NCBI GenBank assembly: GCA_009746045.1 | Contig: RPFO01001635.1 | Coordinates: forward strand, 1 to 64,000 | DNA length: 64,000 bases | From: Mesostigma viride | Taxonomy: Eukaryota > Streptophyta > Mesostigmatophyceae > Mesostigmatales > Mesostigmataceae | Direction of reading: 5' to 3' | Part shown: positions 30,054-38,597 of the stretch, one piece after another | Position numbering within the stretch: the stretch's first letter is position 1 | Layout: each line of letters starts with the position of its first letter | Notes under the pieces: model-generated | The model's input: only the letters and a program-made list of their open reading frames with translations | Told to the model about the DNA's origin: nothing | Databases searched by the model: none | Made by a program: the position numbers and the translations under genes

Positions 30054-31298
30054 TCACGCCTCGGATCTAGGTAGTAAGATAAGACCTCGTAATTTACGCC
30101 TCGGATGCTTTTTACCACCCTCGGACGAAAAGTATAGTGATGACAGAACATCAGCCACAGGTGTACGTGATTTCCCCTTGATCTCAGCTGCCAATCCCCT
30201 AGACTTGGTCAGCATCCCTGGCTCCAGTATCCACTTCCTGGGCCGTCCCTTCCCCCTCCTAGGATTCTCTGTGCTTGGTGGTGTAGTGAGAGTGGGCTGG
30301 CTACTAGCAAAACCCTCCCTAAGACTGCTCTGCAGTGACTGACCCCCACCCTGGACGCCTGTCGACCCTGGGACAGAGCCCTGGTCAATGAGCATCTCGT
30401 GACTAAAAAAGCTAGCCTCTACAGGGGGTGGGCTCAGCTTGGAGGTTTGCTGGTTAGCTGCCTGTGCCCTGGTGACAGCACCACACTCTACTACAGAAAC
30501 CATGGCAGCACAAATATCCAGATCCTCGTGAAATGCTCCCATCAGATCCCTTCTTCTAGAGAGGGCGTCTGGCACCACATTCTGTGATCCTGGGACATAC
30601 TGCACAGAGAAAGGATAGAATCCCCCTAGGTACTCCATCCACCCAGCCATCCTCTTACTCATCCTGCTCTGTTCTAGCACGTGCACCAAGGGCCTGTGGT
30701 CAGTCATCAGGGTGATAGACTCTTGCCCTAGCCCATCTGTAGCACTGCTAGCCACAGAAAACTGAGCTCCCTTCAACAGATGCTCCCACTTGTGACATGC
30801 TACCACTAAACCCAGCAACTCCTGCTCGTGTACAGGGTAGTTACGTTCAGCTGAGCTCATGGTTTTAGACATGTACTCCACTGGCTGTGGTCCATAGCCA
30901 TGGTCTTGCATCAGCACAGCACCTATGGCGCCTTGAGAGGCATCTGACCTAACCTGATAAGGTAGATCTGGATTGGGACCCACTAGCACAGGGGTGGATG
31001 TGAGCTTCTGCTTCAACAGGTCAAAGGCCTGCTGACACCTATCTGTCCACTCAAACTGAACATCCTTCTTGATTAACTCAAGCAAGGGGGTGGAGATGGC
31101 AGCCATGTCAGGGATAAAACGCCTGTACCACCCCACCATGCCCAGGAAGGACTTGACATCATGTGCAGACTGCAACACAGGCCACTCAAGGATGGCAGCA
31201 ATCTTAGCATTGTCAGGTGTCATACCCAAGGAACTCAACTTGTACCCTAGGAACCCCACTTCATGCCCCCACTCCACCTTAGACCTCTTGACAGACAA
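30054..31298 (-). CDS. Pol: end of RT and RNase H (element B)
   Basis: 414 residues continuing RT after a frame break at about 31310. It begins with the RT thumb/connection (GFLGYKLSSLGMTPDNAKI, LGMVGWYRRFIPDMAAI). RNase H has SDAS (near residue 118; the usual TDAS has Ser here), a QELLGLVVACHKWEHLLKG helix and the conserved TDHR. After PDALSRRRDL comes a ~130-residue tail with an AT-hook-like KGRPRKW. No integrase follows, so the element cannot integrate by itself. Unlike element A, the Pol tail ends in low-complexity sequence. Confidence 0.85.
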   Translation of the reverse strand: MSVKRSKVEWGHEVGFLGYKLSSLGMTPDNAKIAAILEWPVLQSAHDVKSFLGMVGWYRRFIPDMAAISTPLLELIKKDVQFEWTDRCQQAFDLLKQKLTSTPVLVGPNPDLPYQVRSDASQGAIGAVLMQDHGYGPQPVEYMSKTMSSAERNYPVHEQELLGLVVACHKWEHLLKGAQFSVASSATDGLGQESITLMTDHRPLVHVLEQSRMSKRMAGWMEYLGGFYPFSVQYVPGSQNVVPDALSRRRDLMGAFHEDLDICAAMVSVVECGAVTRAQAANQQTSKLSPPPVEASFFSHEMLIDQGSVPGSTGVQGGGQSLQSSLREGFASSQPTLTTPPSTENPRRGKGRPRKWILEPGMLTKSRGLAAEIKGKSRTPVADVLSSLYFSSEGGKKHPRRKLRGLILLPRSEA

Positions 31299-31318
31299 GT
31301 GGTAGTGCTGGATGACCT

Positions 31319-32182
31319 TCAGACCTCCTCCACGTTCTCCAGATGCTCCTTGAACGTCTTTGAGTGCACCAGGATGTCGTCCATGTAGGCCACCACGCAG
31401 GTCCTGAACACGGGTCTTGCAGGGTCACACAGGTGGGCAATGTCTTTGAACCTGGGATTCCTGAGATCAGGGGAGATCTGAGGCAGAGAGTTCCCTGTCA
31501 GATGGCCAAAGATAGCATTCACAAACATCTGCATAGTAGCTGGGCTGTTGGAGGCCCCCATGGGCATCACAGTCCACTGGAACTGACCCCAGGGTGTGGA
31601 GAATGCAGTTTTTGGAATGTCCTCAGTAGCTATCCTGATCTGCCAGAACGCGTGTCTAAGGTCAAACTTGGTGAAGTAGGATGATCCAGCTGTCCTCTCT
31701 AGCAGCTCATCAATCCGTGGCAAGGGATACTTGGACTTCACGGTGACCTTGTTCAGGCCTCTCAGATCAATGCACAACCGCCATCCACCATCATGCTTGG
31801 GAACAAGCAAACACCCAGAGCTGAAAGGACTATTGGCAGGGAGAATGAGTCCAGCTTCCAACAAGCCTGTCAAGATAACCTTCAGCTCTGCCATCTCAGC
31901 TGGCCCCATCCTGTACATGGGCACAAAGGGAGGCCTGGCACCATCCACAAGCTTGATGACATGAGTGATTGGCCCCTCAGGCGGGTACTGTGGCATTTTG
32001 TCCTCAAAAATGGCAGCAAACCTGTCCAAAAGGGCGTCATGCAGCTTCTGCTCCTCCTCTGTGACAGCTGGTACTGGGTTCACAGCATTCACCGTGTGGC
32101 CATGAGTCTCATCAGAGGGTGAGTTAGGAACCAGCTGTAAGAGAAAGACGTGTTCCACTGGGTAAGTAGCCAGGTAAGACAA
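31319..32182 (-). CDS. Pol: reverse transcriptase core (element B)
   Basis: 287 residues with the Ty3-type fingers and palm: VPMYRMGPAEMAELK, CLLVPKHDGGWRLCIDLRGLN and catalytic YMDD close to the C-terminus (VVAYMDDILVHS). The frame overlaps the protease ORF by 94 bases and ends at a TGA-type break just before the rest of RT. The motif spacing matches element A, but amino-acid identity is only moderate, so A and B are different families. Confidence 0.9.
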   Translation of the reverse strand: MSYLATYPVEHVFLLQLVPNSPSDETHGHTVNAVNPVPAVTEEEQKLHDALLDRFAAIFEDKMPQYPPEGPITHVIKLVDGARPPFVPMYRMGPAEMAELKVILTGLLEAGLILPANSPFSSGCLLVPKHDGGWRLCIDLRGLNKVTVKSKYPLPRIDELLERTAGSSYFTKFDLRHAFWQIRIATEDIPKTAFSTPWGQFQWTVMPMGASNSPATMQMFVNAIFGHLTGNSLPQISPDLRNPRFKDIAHLCDPARPVFRTCVVAYMDDILVHSKTFKEHLENVEEV

Positions 32183-32850
32183 GGTGTGATTGGCAGACCA
32201 TACGTGCTTAAGTAATGCAGCACGTTTCTCTCCAGTGAAGGCACCTTGACGTCCTCCTTGGCACCTGCAACCCCTCTCCCATCATTGACAGCCTCATTAG
32301 TAGAACAGCACTCTGTGACTGGTCTTTCTCCCCCCTTAATCACTGTGGTGGCGTCCCACACTGACCCATCCTGAAACTGCACCACCTTCTCAGACCACAA
32401 GATGGCAGGATTAGCAGACTCCAACCATGGCATCCCCAGAATCACATCAGCAGCAGTGAGTGGAATGACATCTGCTGTGACAGACAAGGTTTGACGTGAG
32501 CACACTTGAAAAAGCAGTTGCACGTAGCCAGGTGAGTTACTCTGCCTACCATCAGAATATTGGACCTTAACAGGCACAGGGTGGGGGAGCACTGGTAGAT
32601 GCAGCTCCTGCACCAAGGAAGTAGAAATGTAGTTACTTCCTGCACCTGAGTCAATCATGAAGAGACATAAAGGCTGAGCCAAAGGGACTGGCACGTTCAA
32701 CAGCCTAGCCTGAAACTTCAAGAGTTGACTGGGAATAGGAGGGCCCAATGGTGTGTTGGAATCAGAGGCAGACAAGTTGTTCACAGGACGGACATGCACA
32801 GCAGGCAAACCAGTTAACTCCACCGCTGGACGTAGTCCTGGGGGGTCCAC
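32089..32850 (-). CDS. Pol: aspartic protease (element B)
   Basis: 253 residues. The retropepsin active site reads LFMIDSGAGSNYIS (residues about 64-77), followed by VQYSDGRQSNSPG and a flap/second-half signature ADVILGMPWL near residue 140. It would cleave the Gag-Pol polyprotein. The frame joins gag upstream at about 32850 and RT downstream across a frame change near 32100. Confidence 0.88.
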   Translation of the reverse strand: MDPPGLRPAVELTGLPAVHVRPVNNLSASDSNTPLGPPIPSQLLKFQARLLNVPVPLAQPLCLFMIDSGAGSNYISTSLVQELHLPVLPHPVPVKVQYSDGRQSNSPGYVQLLFQVCSRQTLSVTADVIPLTAADVILGMPWLESANPAILWSEKVVQFQDGSVWDATTVIKGGERPVTECCSTNEAVNDGRGVAGAKEDVKVPSLERNVLHYLSTYGLPITPCLTWLLTQWNTSFSYSWFLTHPLMRLMATR

Positions 32851-34003
32851 TAGTTTTTTGGCAGCTCAGGAGGATGATCTGAAGACGAGCTCCCCACTGA
32901 GGGCTGCACCTGCTGATCCTCTATGCCGTCTGCCTCCCCGTCTCCCTCCTCCTCCTCTGCTAGGAGGTGCCACAGGGCGTTGACCATCCGACGCCTGTCT
33001 TGTCTGTTGAGTCCCCTGGGCTGGAATGGTCCCTTGCCGGAAGCCTGGAAGTTGGGTCTAAACCCAGGCTGTGCCCTGTGGTCGCTCTGGCTCACTCCAG
33101 GAGGGAAGGTGATGGTCTGGTGAATGGAAGAACCCCCTGAGGACCCTTGGTGTCACCTGGGAACTGGTCTCGCTTGGGGCAGTCCCGTGCAAAGTGTCCC
33201 AGCTGGCCACACGTGAAACAGGCTCCTTTGGACTGCTCCATGGCACTGAGCTCCTCCATCACAGCGTTCAGCTGGTTCAGGGGCTTCTTAACAGCAGGCG
33301 CCTGGTGGCCTGCAGCAGGCTCCCACTTGAGGGAAAAGTCAGGGACACGGCACAGCGTGAGGGCATAAGACAGCACAGTGTCCCACTTCCACTCGACATA
33401 GTCGAAAGGGGAGAAATGCTTGTCAATATCCACCCTGACTTGAGGGGAAAGCCCATGCAGAAACCTGTGAAGAGCTTCAGAATCAGAGCACTGGGGGATT
33501 TTGGCCCTCAGGTTGGTAAACGTCTCTACGTATTGTGGTAGTGTTAGGCCAGACTGAGTACAGTTGGCCAAAGCGTCCCGGTCCAGACGGAGCTGGTCCT
33601 GGGGAAGGAGAAAACGTCGAAATGAAAGCATGAGAGATGGCAAGTCCTTGCAAGTATTACCTGCCGAGGATCGTAAAAACTCATCAAACCTGTCGGCTGC
33701 ACTGTCGCTCATTCGCTGTCGAACCATCTTCTTCTGGATGTCCAGGGAAAGTCGTTCTTCCGCTCGTTTGCCGTAGTTAGCAAAGTGGATAGCGAACACA
33801 TCCTGGAATCGAGTAGAGAAATGATCGAAACTGCGGTGGGTTAGATTGGTGAGCGACAGCTTGTCTACGGATTCGATTTTTGGAAATGGCGGGGCGGAAC
33901 CTTGATGCGGTGGTATAGTGACGGTCACGGGGACGTCGCTGGCGGGGGTGGTGAAGGTGACCGAGGTCGTCTGCGCTGGATCCTGCCTATCGCTATCCTG
34001 CAT
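32850..34003 (-). CDS. Gag (element B)
   Basis: The ORF from 34003 to 33092 holds the capsid-type domain (FDHFSTRFQDVFAIHFANYG, LPQYVETFTNLRAKIPQCSD) and, at its C-terminus, a CCHC zinc knuckle CFTCGQLGHFARDC (nucleocapsid). After a frame break at about 33092 a Gln/Arg-rich and acidic tail (LAEEEEGDGEADG) continues to 32850. The known role is packaging of the element RNA. Confidence 0.85.
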
Positions 34004-34009
34004 CTCATT

Positions 34010-34598
34010 CCTCGCAGTAACTGTGGTACTATAAGGTAAAACCCTCCGTCACCCAACCGAGGAGCCTCTCTCCCCACTCCAGCAACCATGTCACGCATGG
34101 CCGCCTCCTCCTCCTCAATTCTCTGACGAAGTCTTCCCACATCCTGTTCCACCTCCTCCACCATCTTTCTATACGTTGCTGCGTGTTGTTCATCGTGTAG
34201 TAATCTGATTTTAGCTGCTGAGAGGCGATCCGCTGCAAGTCTGGTCCCGTCTCTTCCAGGCGTGGTATTTAGCGGGAAAAGAAATGAAGAGATGCACTCC
34301 GCACAGGACTTGTTCGCGCGCTTGGAATCCTGGGCGACAGTGACGCTCCTCGACCCACGCCTGTCAGCGATGGCTCGCCTGGTTGGAGACCAGATGCAAT
34401 GACGGAAAACTTGGGCCCTATGGACAACGAGGGCCGCCTCACTTCAGACATAGAAGTACGGTTGAAATCAAGTTGACGCCGTGGAGTGTGAGTAGTTGTC
34501 TCAGCACCTTCCCTAGCAATGGGTTCCAGAGATGATGACGGATCTCCCAAACCTTGATTAGTAGGGGGTAAAGGTGATTGTGTCTTCGAACTACTCAT
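34010..34598 (-). CDS. upstream Gag-like region with coiled coil (element B), frameshifted
   Basis: A Ser/Pro/Arg-rich ORF (34598-34269) is followed, after a frame change near 34290, by a strongly heptad-like helix: RLSAAKIRLLHDEQHAATY and then VEEVEQDVGRLRQRIEEEEA. It probably forms the N-terminal part of Gag or a separate leader ORF. Function is inferred from position only. Confidence 0.5.
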
Positions 34599-34813
34599 AC
34601 TTCCACATGGAGTCGCGATCGTCTGCCTAGTAGAGACAACGGTTACGGCTGACTTCTAGTGTTACAGAGCAAGACAGTCACATCAGGATGTGTCTCTCTC
34701 TGTAACACCGTAAGTTTTCCGCAACTCTATGAATCTTCTCGGATGACAGACATCTGATCAACGTTGTACTACCCGGAAGGTTGCGACTTCAAGAGAAACA
34801 CCAAAGTAGAGAT

Positions 34814-34825
34814 CCTCCGATACCA
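34814..34825 (-). other. primer binding site of element B
   Basis: On the minus strand TGGTATCGGAGG follows the LTR after one base. This is close to the initiator-Met tRNA primer site used by many plant LTR elements. Confidence 0.8.
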
Positions 34826-34826
34826 A

Positions 34827-35605
34827 TGTAACGACTAAAAATGATCATCAGCATCATTCACAGTCCAATATGAAAGATCTTTTTACCTGGGTTGCCTTCT
34901 TGAGTTGCAGAACTTCAAGTATCCGAGCAACGTTGAGATGGAAATTCCACAGCACGTGATTTAGGGAATCACACCCCTTGTAGACACAAAGACAAGCTCG
35001 TGTGTAGACGACCTCTGTGGAACTGAAGGACGTCTATAGCCAAGGGGCTCTTATGGATTGGACAACAAAGCCAAGCTTTATTATACCATGGTGAATCAAA
35101 ACCAACGTAGCAACAATGGCGACCCCACGTCCTTGATATCGACGTGCTTGTCGAACTTGCTCCAACCTTAGCCTGAAGAGAACCAATCAGAACCATGGAA
35201 TCCTATACAAGATCTTCGTATCCATCCTAGTCACACAAACAGAACAACACCACACACAGCCTGGCAGAATCTTTCCATGAGATCTTAAATCTGTCGTGAG
35301 CACTGAAGTCCCAAAGGAGCATTTAAGACTCAATAGTACCAACTAACAAACTACAACCCCACGTGGATCAGGCCACGACCAATGAGGGCTCCTATCAGTA
35401 GTATCAGCCAACAAACTATAACCCTACGTGGATCAGGCCACGACCAATGAGGGTTCCTATCAGTTGGCTGACAAAGTATCAGCTCCAAGTACCGTCGTCT
35501 TAGAAACCTCATAACTTTCTCAATACTGATCCAAAAGTCCTCGAATAAAAGCCAAACATTCACAAAACAAAGGATGTAACAACAAAGTCATTTTTGCTTG
35601 TTACA
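34827..35605 (-). repeat. 5' LTR of element B
   Basis: On the minus strand it runs TGTAACAAGCAAAAATG...CATTTTTAGTCGTTACA: TG...CA ends with an inverted TGTAAC/GTTACA and a longer imperfect inverted repeat. It contains a tandem ~75-bp duplication (CCACGTGGATCAGGCCACGACC near 35360 and, with one change, near 35428). No second copy in the window. Confidence 0.85.
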
Positions 35606-35746
35606 CTAATTAATTAATTAAGTAGCTTCCATCATCATTCCGTCATCATTCCGTCATCGCGGCTCACAGAAGGGCACCAGCCTTATGCTGGCATCTGCCA
35701 CCCCTATAGTGACCCTATAGTGACCGCGGCCTAGGGTGGGGTATCA

Positions 35747-35809
35747 CCCTAAACCCTAAACCCTAAACCCTAAACCCTAAACCCTAAACCCTAAACCCTA
35801 AACCCTAAC
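35747..35809. repeat. telomere-type (CCCTAAA)n array in left TIR
   Basis: Nine tandem CCCTAAA-type units about 140 bp from the element end. The C-rich strand reads 5' to 3' into the element, the same polarity as at a chromosome end of a plant or green alga. Confidence 0.97.
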
Positions 35810-35863
35810 ACCGTCTCCAGACACCCACGGCATCCCCCCACCCTGGCTATCACCCTCCCACTG

Positions 35864-36270
35864 TGACTAAATTTACTAAGTTTACTATGGGTTTTTGGTT
35901 TTTTTTCTAGGAAATTCAAGCCAGCTGCCATGAGGTCAAAGTGCTACAGGTGCTGTGTGGTACAGGGTAGCTATAGTGACCTTATAGTGACCATGGTGGT
36001 AGACTCTTATGCTGGCATCCCAGGGTGACTAAATTTACTAAGTTTACTATGGTTTTTTGGTTTTTTTTCTAGGAAATTCAAGCCAGCTGCCATGAGGTCA
36101 AAGTGCTACAGGTGCTGTGTGGTACAGGGTAGCTATAGTGACCTTATAGTGACCATGGTGGTAGACTCTTATGCTGGCATCCCAGGGTGACTAAATTTAC
36201 TAAGTTTACTATGGTTTTTTGGTTTTTTTTCTAAGAAATTCAAGCCACCTGCCATGAGGTCAAGGTTGTG
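35864..36270. repeat. 162-bp direct repeats inside left TIR
   Basis: Units start TGACTAAATTTACTAAG at 35864, 36026 and 36188 (two full copies and a shortened third). Each holds a T-rich stretch, GCCATGAGGTCAA and CTATAGTGACCTTATAGTGACC. Mirrored in the right TIR at about 56680-57085. Confidence 0.92.
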
Positions 36271-36860
36271 ACATCCAGTCCCACCATGCCATAAGAGGGT
36301 GAGGCGTGTGGGATATGGGACTAAGTCATTTCCCGTGGGAAACTATGTTTACTACGTTTACTATGGGTTTTGGGTTTTATTCCTAGGAAATTAATTCAGG
36401 TGTGCACCACCAAAAACACACCTGAATTTCCCAAAAAAAGAACCCCCAAAAAACTTAGTAAATATAGTCTCCCACGACAAATGGTTATGAAAACATAGTT
36501 TCCCACGGCAAAATGACCAATAAATCCATCTCCCACGGGAAAGGCCATGGGGGCCGGCCAGCGGGGGTGCAGCGGAGGGGCGCGGACTGCCAAGCAGTGG
36601 CGGGACTGCCAGGTGGTGGTGGGCCTCGGTTGTGAGGGCTTGCTGTGTTTTCTCGTGGGAAACTATATTTACTACTAAATTGATATTTTCAGTTGGAAAT
36701 AAAGTTTTATTCGACGTGTGAGAGAGCATGCACAGGCTTGCATAATTTCCCGCAAAGAAAACCCAAAACCCGTAGTTAGCTTAGTAAATTTAGTAAGGTG
36801 CTGGAGGGTCGAGCAGTGCGTGGGAGTTGGCGGACCCGGCGAGGGCCGCGCGGCGGGGTG

Positions 36861-37131
36861 TGCAGAGTGTCACTACACACATCTGGAAACTAAGACGACA
36901 TATGCAAGAATCCCAGACGACCTGCGTCGATGCATGAGAGGTTTACTCTGGATGCATAACTCGCAGTTAGAACTGCAATTCGAGACGAAATGAAAATTGT
37001 TTTCAGCATATATTGACGCGTTTTATACTGCATAAACGAATTCATTAAAAAATATAACACGTTTACATTCGTTATCAGCTCGACAAGAGCGAAAATGGCA
37101 AGCTCGTTGCCGTCGTCAACAAGACGACAAT
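36861..37131. other. short non-coding segment between TIR and first PLV gene
   Basis: No ORF or motif recognised. Confidence 0.5.
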
Positions 37132-37704
37132 CTACTCCTTGTCCTTGGAGTGTCCAGTCAGGCTCTTCACGTACGAGGCGGAGTTCTTCTTGTCGCCATG
37201 GCCGTGGGAGCTTGACGCTCCCTCGCGGCTCCTCTTCCTGCCATTGGAAGTGGCGGTCTTTGCGTCCTCGAAACCCTTCTTTACCTCCTCCCATGCCCTG
37301 TAGAGCGCAATGGGGGAAATGCCTGGCTGGCGCTTGGACTTGGAGAAGCCATTGAGGAAATCGTCAACCATCTTAACGCACCCGTCGGCTTGGTCGAGGC
37401 GAATCCACTCGCAGCGGTCCTCGACCTTCCTCGGCTTTGCCGCATTCTTCTCGTAGACCCACTCGACGCAAATTTTTGGCGTCTTGCGGTCGACATCGTC
37501 ATATCCGGCGTCGTGAATCTTGAAGACCTCGCAGGTAGGTCCGGTGCCTCCAACAGCACCTTCGTTTCCGGAAAGAAGGGAGACCTTGTGCGTCAGGTGT
37601 GCGAGCTGGTCAGATATCTTTGTCTGGCCGTCCTCGAGACCATCGAGGATTTTTCCAAGCATTGCCAGCGCTTTCTCGCAAGGCCCTGCGTTTCGGGAAG
37701 CCAT
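37132..37704 (-). CDS. PLV hypothetical protein, basic C-terminus (190 aa)
   Basis: An ORF of 190 residues. The N-terminal 50 form a likely amphipathic helix (AMLGKILDGLEDGQTKISDQ, LAHLTHKVSLL). The middle (CEVFKIHDAGYDDVDRK, CVEWVYEKNAAKPRK, WIRLDQADGCVKMVDDFLNG) looks like a compact domain. The last 40 residues are Lys/Arg/Ser-rich (NGRKRSREGASSSHGHGDKK), suggesting nucleic-acid binding or nuclear targeting. It is the first minus-strand gene inside the left TIR and is encoded convergently towards it. No family recognised. Confidence 0.7.
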   Translation of the reverse strand: MASRNAGPCEKALAMLGKILDGLEDGQTKISDQLAHLTHKVSLLSGNEGAVGGTGPTCEVFKIHDAGYDDVDRKTPKICVEWVYEKNAAKPRKVEDRCEWIRLDQADGCVKMVDDFLNGFSKSKRQPGISPIALYRAWEEVKKGFEDAKTATSNGRKRSREGASSSHGHGDKKNSASYVKSLTGHSKDKE

Positions 37705-38046
37705 GGCTACCGGCAGAGAGCTTGCAACGTGAGATGCGTGACTTGCACGTGATTTTGCCTATTTGTGCACAATGTGCCAAGGTCCGTTACGTCTGCTGGC
37801 ACGGCCTGGACAGGACGCGAAGGTGGCTGGACTTGTACAAGTGTCGAACTTGGCTAAATTTCGGAGCGATGCAAGTCTAAGGTGGCCTCTACCACGTGGC
37901 GAGTTCTGGGACGTGAATTTAGGTAAAAAGACTCGTAAGCGTGCGAGTAATCAACTGGGTCACTTGTCAAGCGCCTGAACGAAGATTCTAGAGTGTCCAC
38001 GAGAGTGAATTTTCCGAAGCAACCACCCATATATGATGCGCAGAAA

Positions 38047-38559
38047 TTACTTGCCATGACATTTGCATTTATTAAAACCTCGCACCCTCTCAAATTGTAA
38101 CACGCAGACGAAAGAATCGTATGCAGCAACGTTTTGATATTCCGTGTCTCCTACGTCCCTATCTATGTGGGCCAACCTTATCTCCAGAATGCCCCCGTTC
38201 CTAAAGAGATGTGGATTCCTCAAATTGAAATATGCGTGATCATTGATCAAAGAATAGTCGAAAGTGGTCGTTGTTGCTGTTGCTTTTTTGCATATTTCTG
38301 ATCCCAACACAACCCCCTGGTCCAAATTGTGCTCACCACCCAAGAAACTGGGGGATACCAAGCCAATGAGCACGTGAGGGGGGGTGCTTTCGATTCCTGC
38401 AATGGACGCAAAGTGAAGCCCGCCTCTCCAATCCCCGTCAATGATGGGAGCACTCGGATCTGGCTTAATTTTAAAACGAAATGCCGCATTGTCAACGTCA
38501 CTGTCACTCGATGAGGCCTCGCTGTCAAGTACTATCTGGTAATAATTTGGATAGTCCAT
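38047..38559 (-). CDS. PLV hypothetical virion-type protein (170 aa)
   Basis: A 170-residue ORF starting MDYPNYYQIVLDSEASSSDS. The beginning (an aromatic Y-x-I-x-L-D-S strand, an acidic Ser run, then A-F-R-F-K-I) and the beta-rich remainder are typical of minor structural proteins of PLVs and virophages, but this is resemblance by style rather than by motif. It sits between the lectin adhesin and the basic 190-aa protein. Upstream of the ATG the minus strand reads AAATATCTATCC, an AT-rich stretch with a TCTA core like that before other genes of the element. Confidence 0.65.
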   Translation of the reverse strand: MDYPNYYQIVLDSEASSSDSDVDNAAFRFKIKPDPSAPIIDGDWRGGLHFASIAGIESTPPHVLIGLVSPSFLGGEHNLDQGVVLGSEICKKATATTTTFDYSLINDHAYFNLRNPHLFRNGGILEIRLAHIDRDVGDTEYQNVAAYDSFVCVLQFERVRGFNKCKCHGK

Positions 38560-38597
38560 TGCTTACATGATATGGATAGATATTTAGTTATAGAGGC

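Larger units (their letters stand above)
30054..35605 (-). mobile_element. Ty3/Gypsy LTR retrotransposon (element B), 3'-truncated
   Basis: On the minus strand: a 779-bp 5' LTR (35605-34827), an initiator-Met-like PBS, gag, protease, RT and RNase H in the Ty3/Gypsy order. Integrase and the 3' LTR are absent; the sequence leaves recognisable pol near 30054. Frames break at about 34290, 33092, 32100 and 31310. The 5' LTR ends one base from the left end of the viral element at 35607, so the two insertions are directly adjacent. Confidence 0.88.
35607..36860. repeat. left terminal inverted repeat of the PLV
   Basis: 1254 bp, the reverse complement of 56089-57342 with only a handful of substitutions and no net length difference (paired positions sum to 92949). 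From outside inwards: TTAA units, a twice-repeated CATCATTCCG(T) motif, CTATAGTGACC repeats, a (CCCTAAA)n array, 162-bp direct repeats and a block of CCCACGGGAAA-type words. Confidence 0.97.

Noticed and set aside
35747-35809. A true chromosome end or a head-to-head telomere fusion
   Set aside because: The array is short, lies 140 bp inside a TIR, is mirrored at the other end of the virus, and unique sequence continues on both sides.
36391-36729. 112-codon ORF present in both TIRs (mirror at 56220-56558)
   Set aside because: Open in both copies but built from the repeated CCCACGGGAAA and T-rich words, with no protein-like domain; two copies stay open simply because the TIRs are nearly identical.
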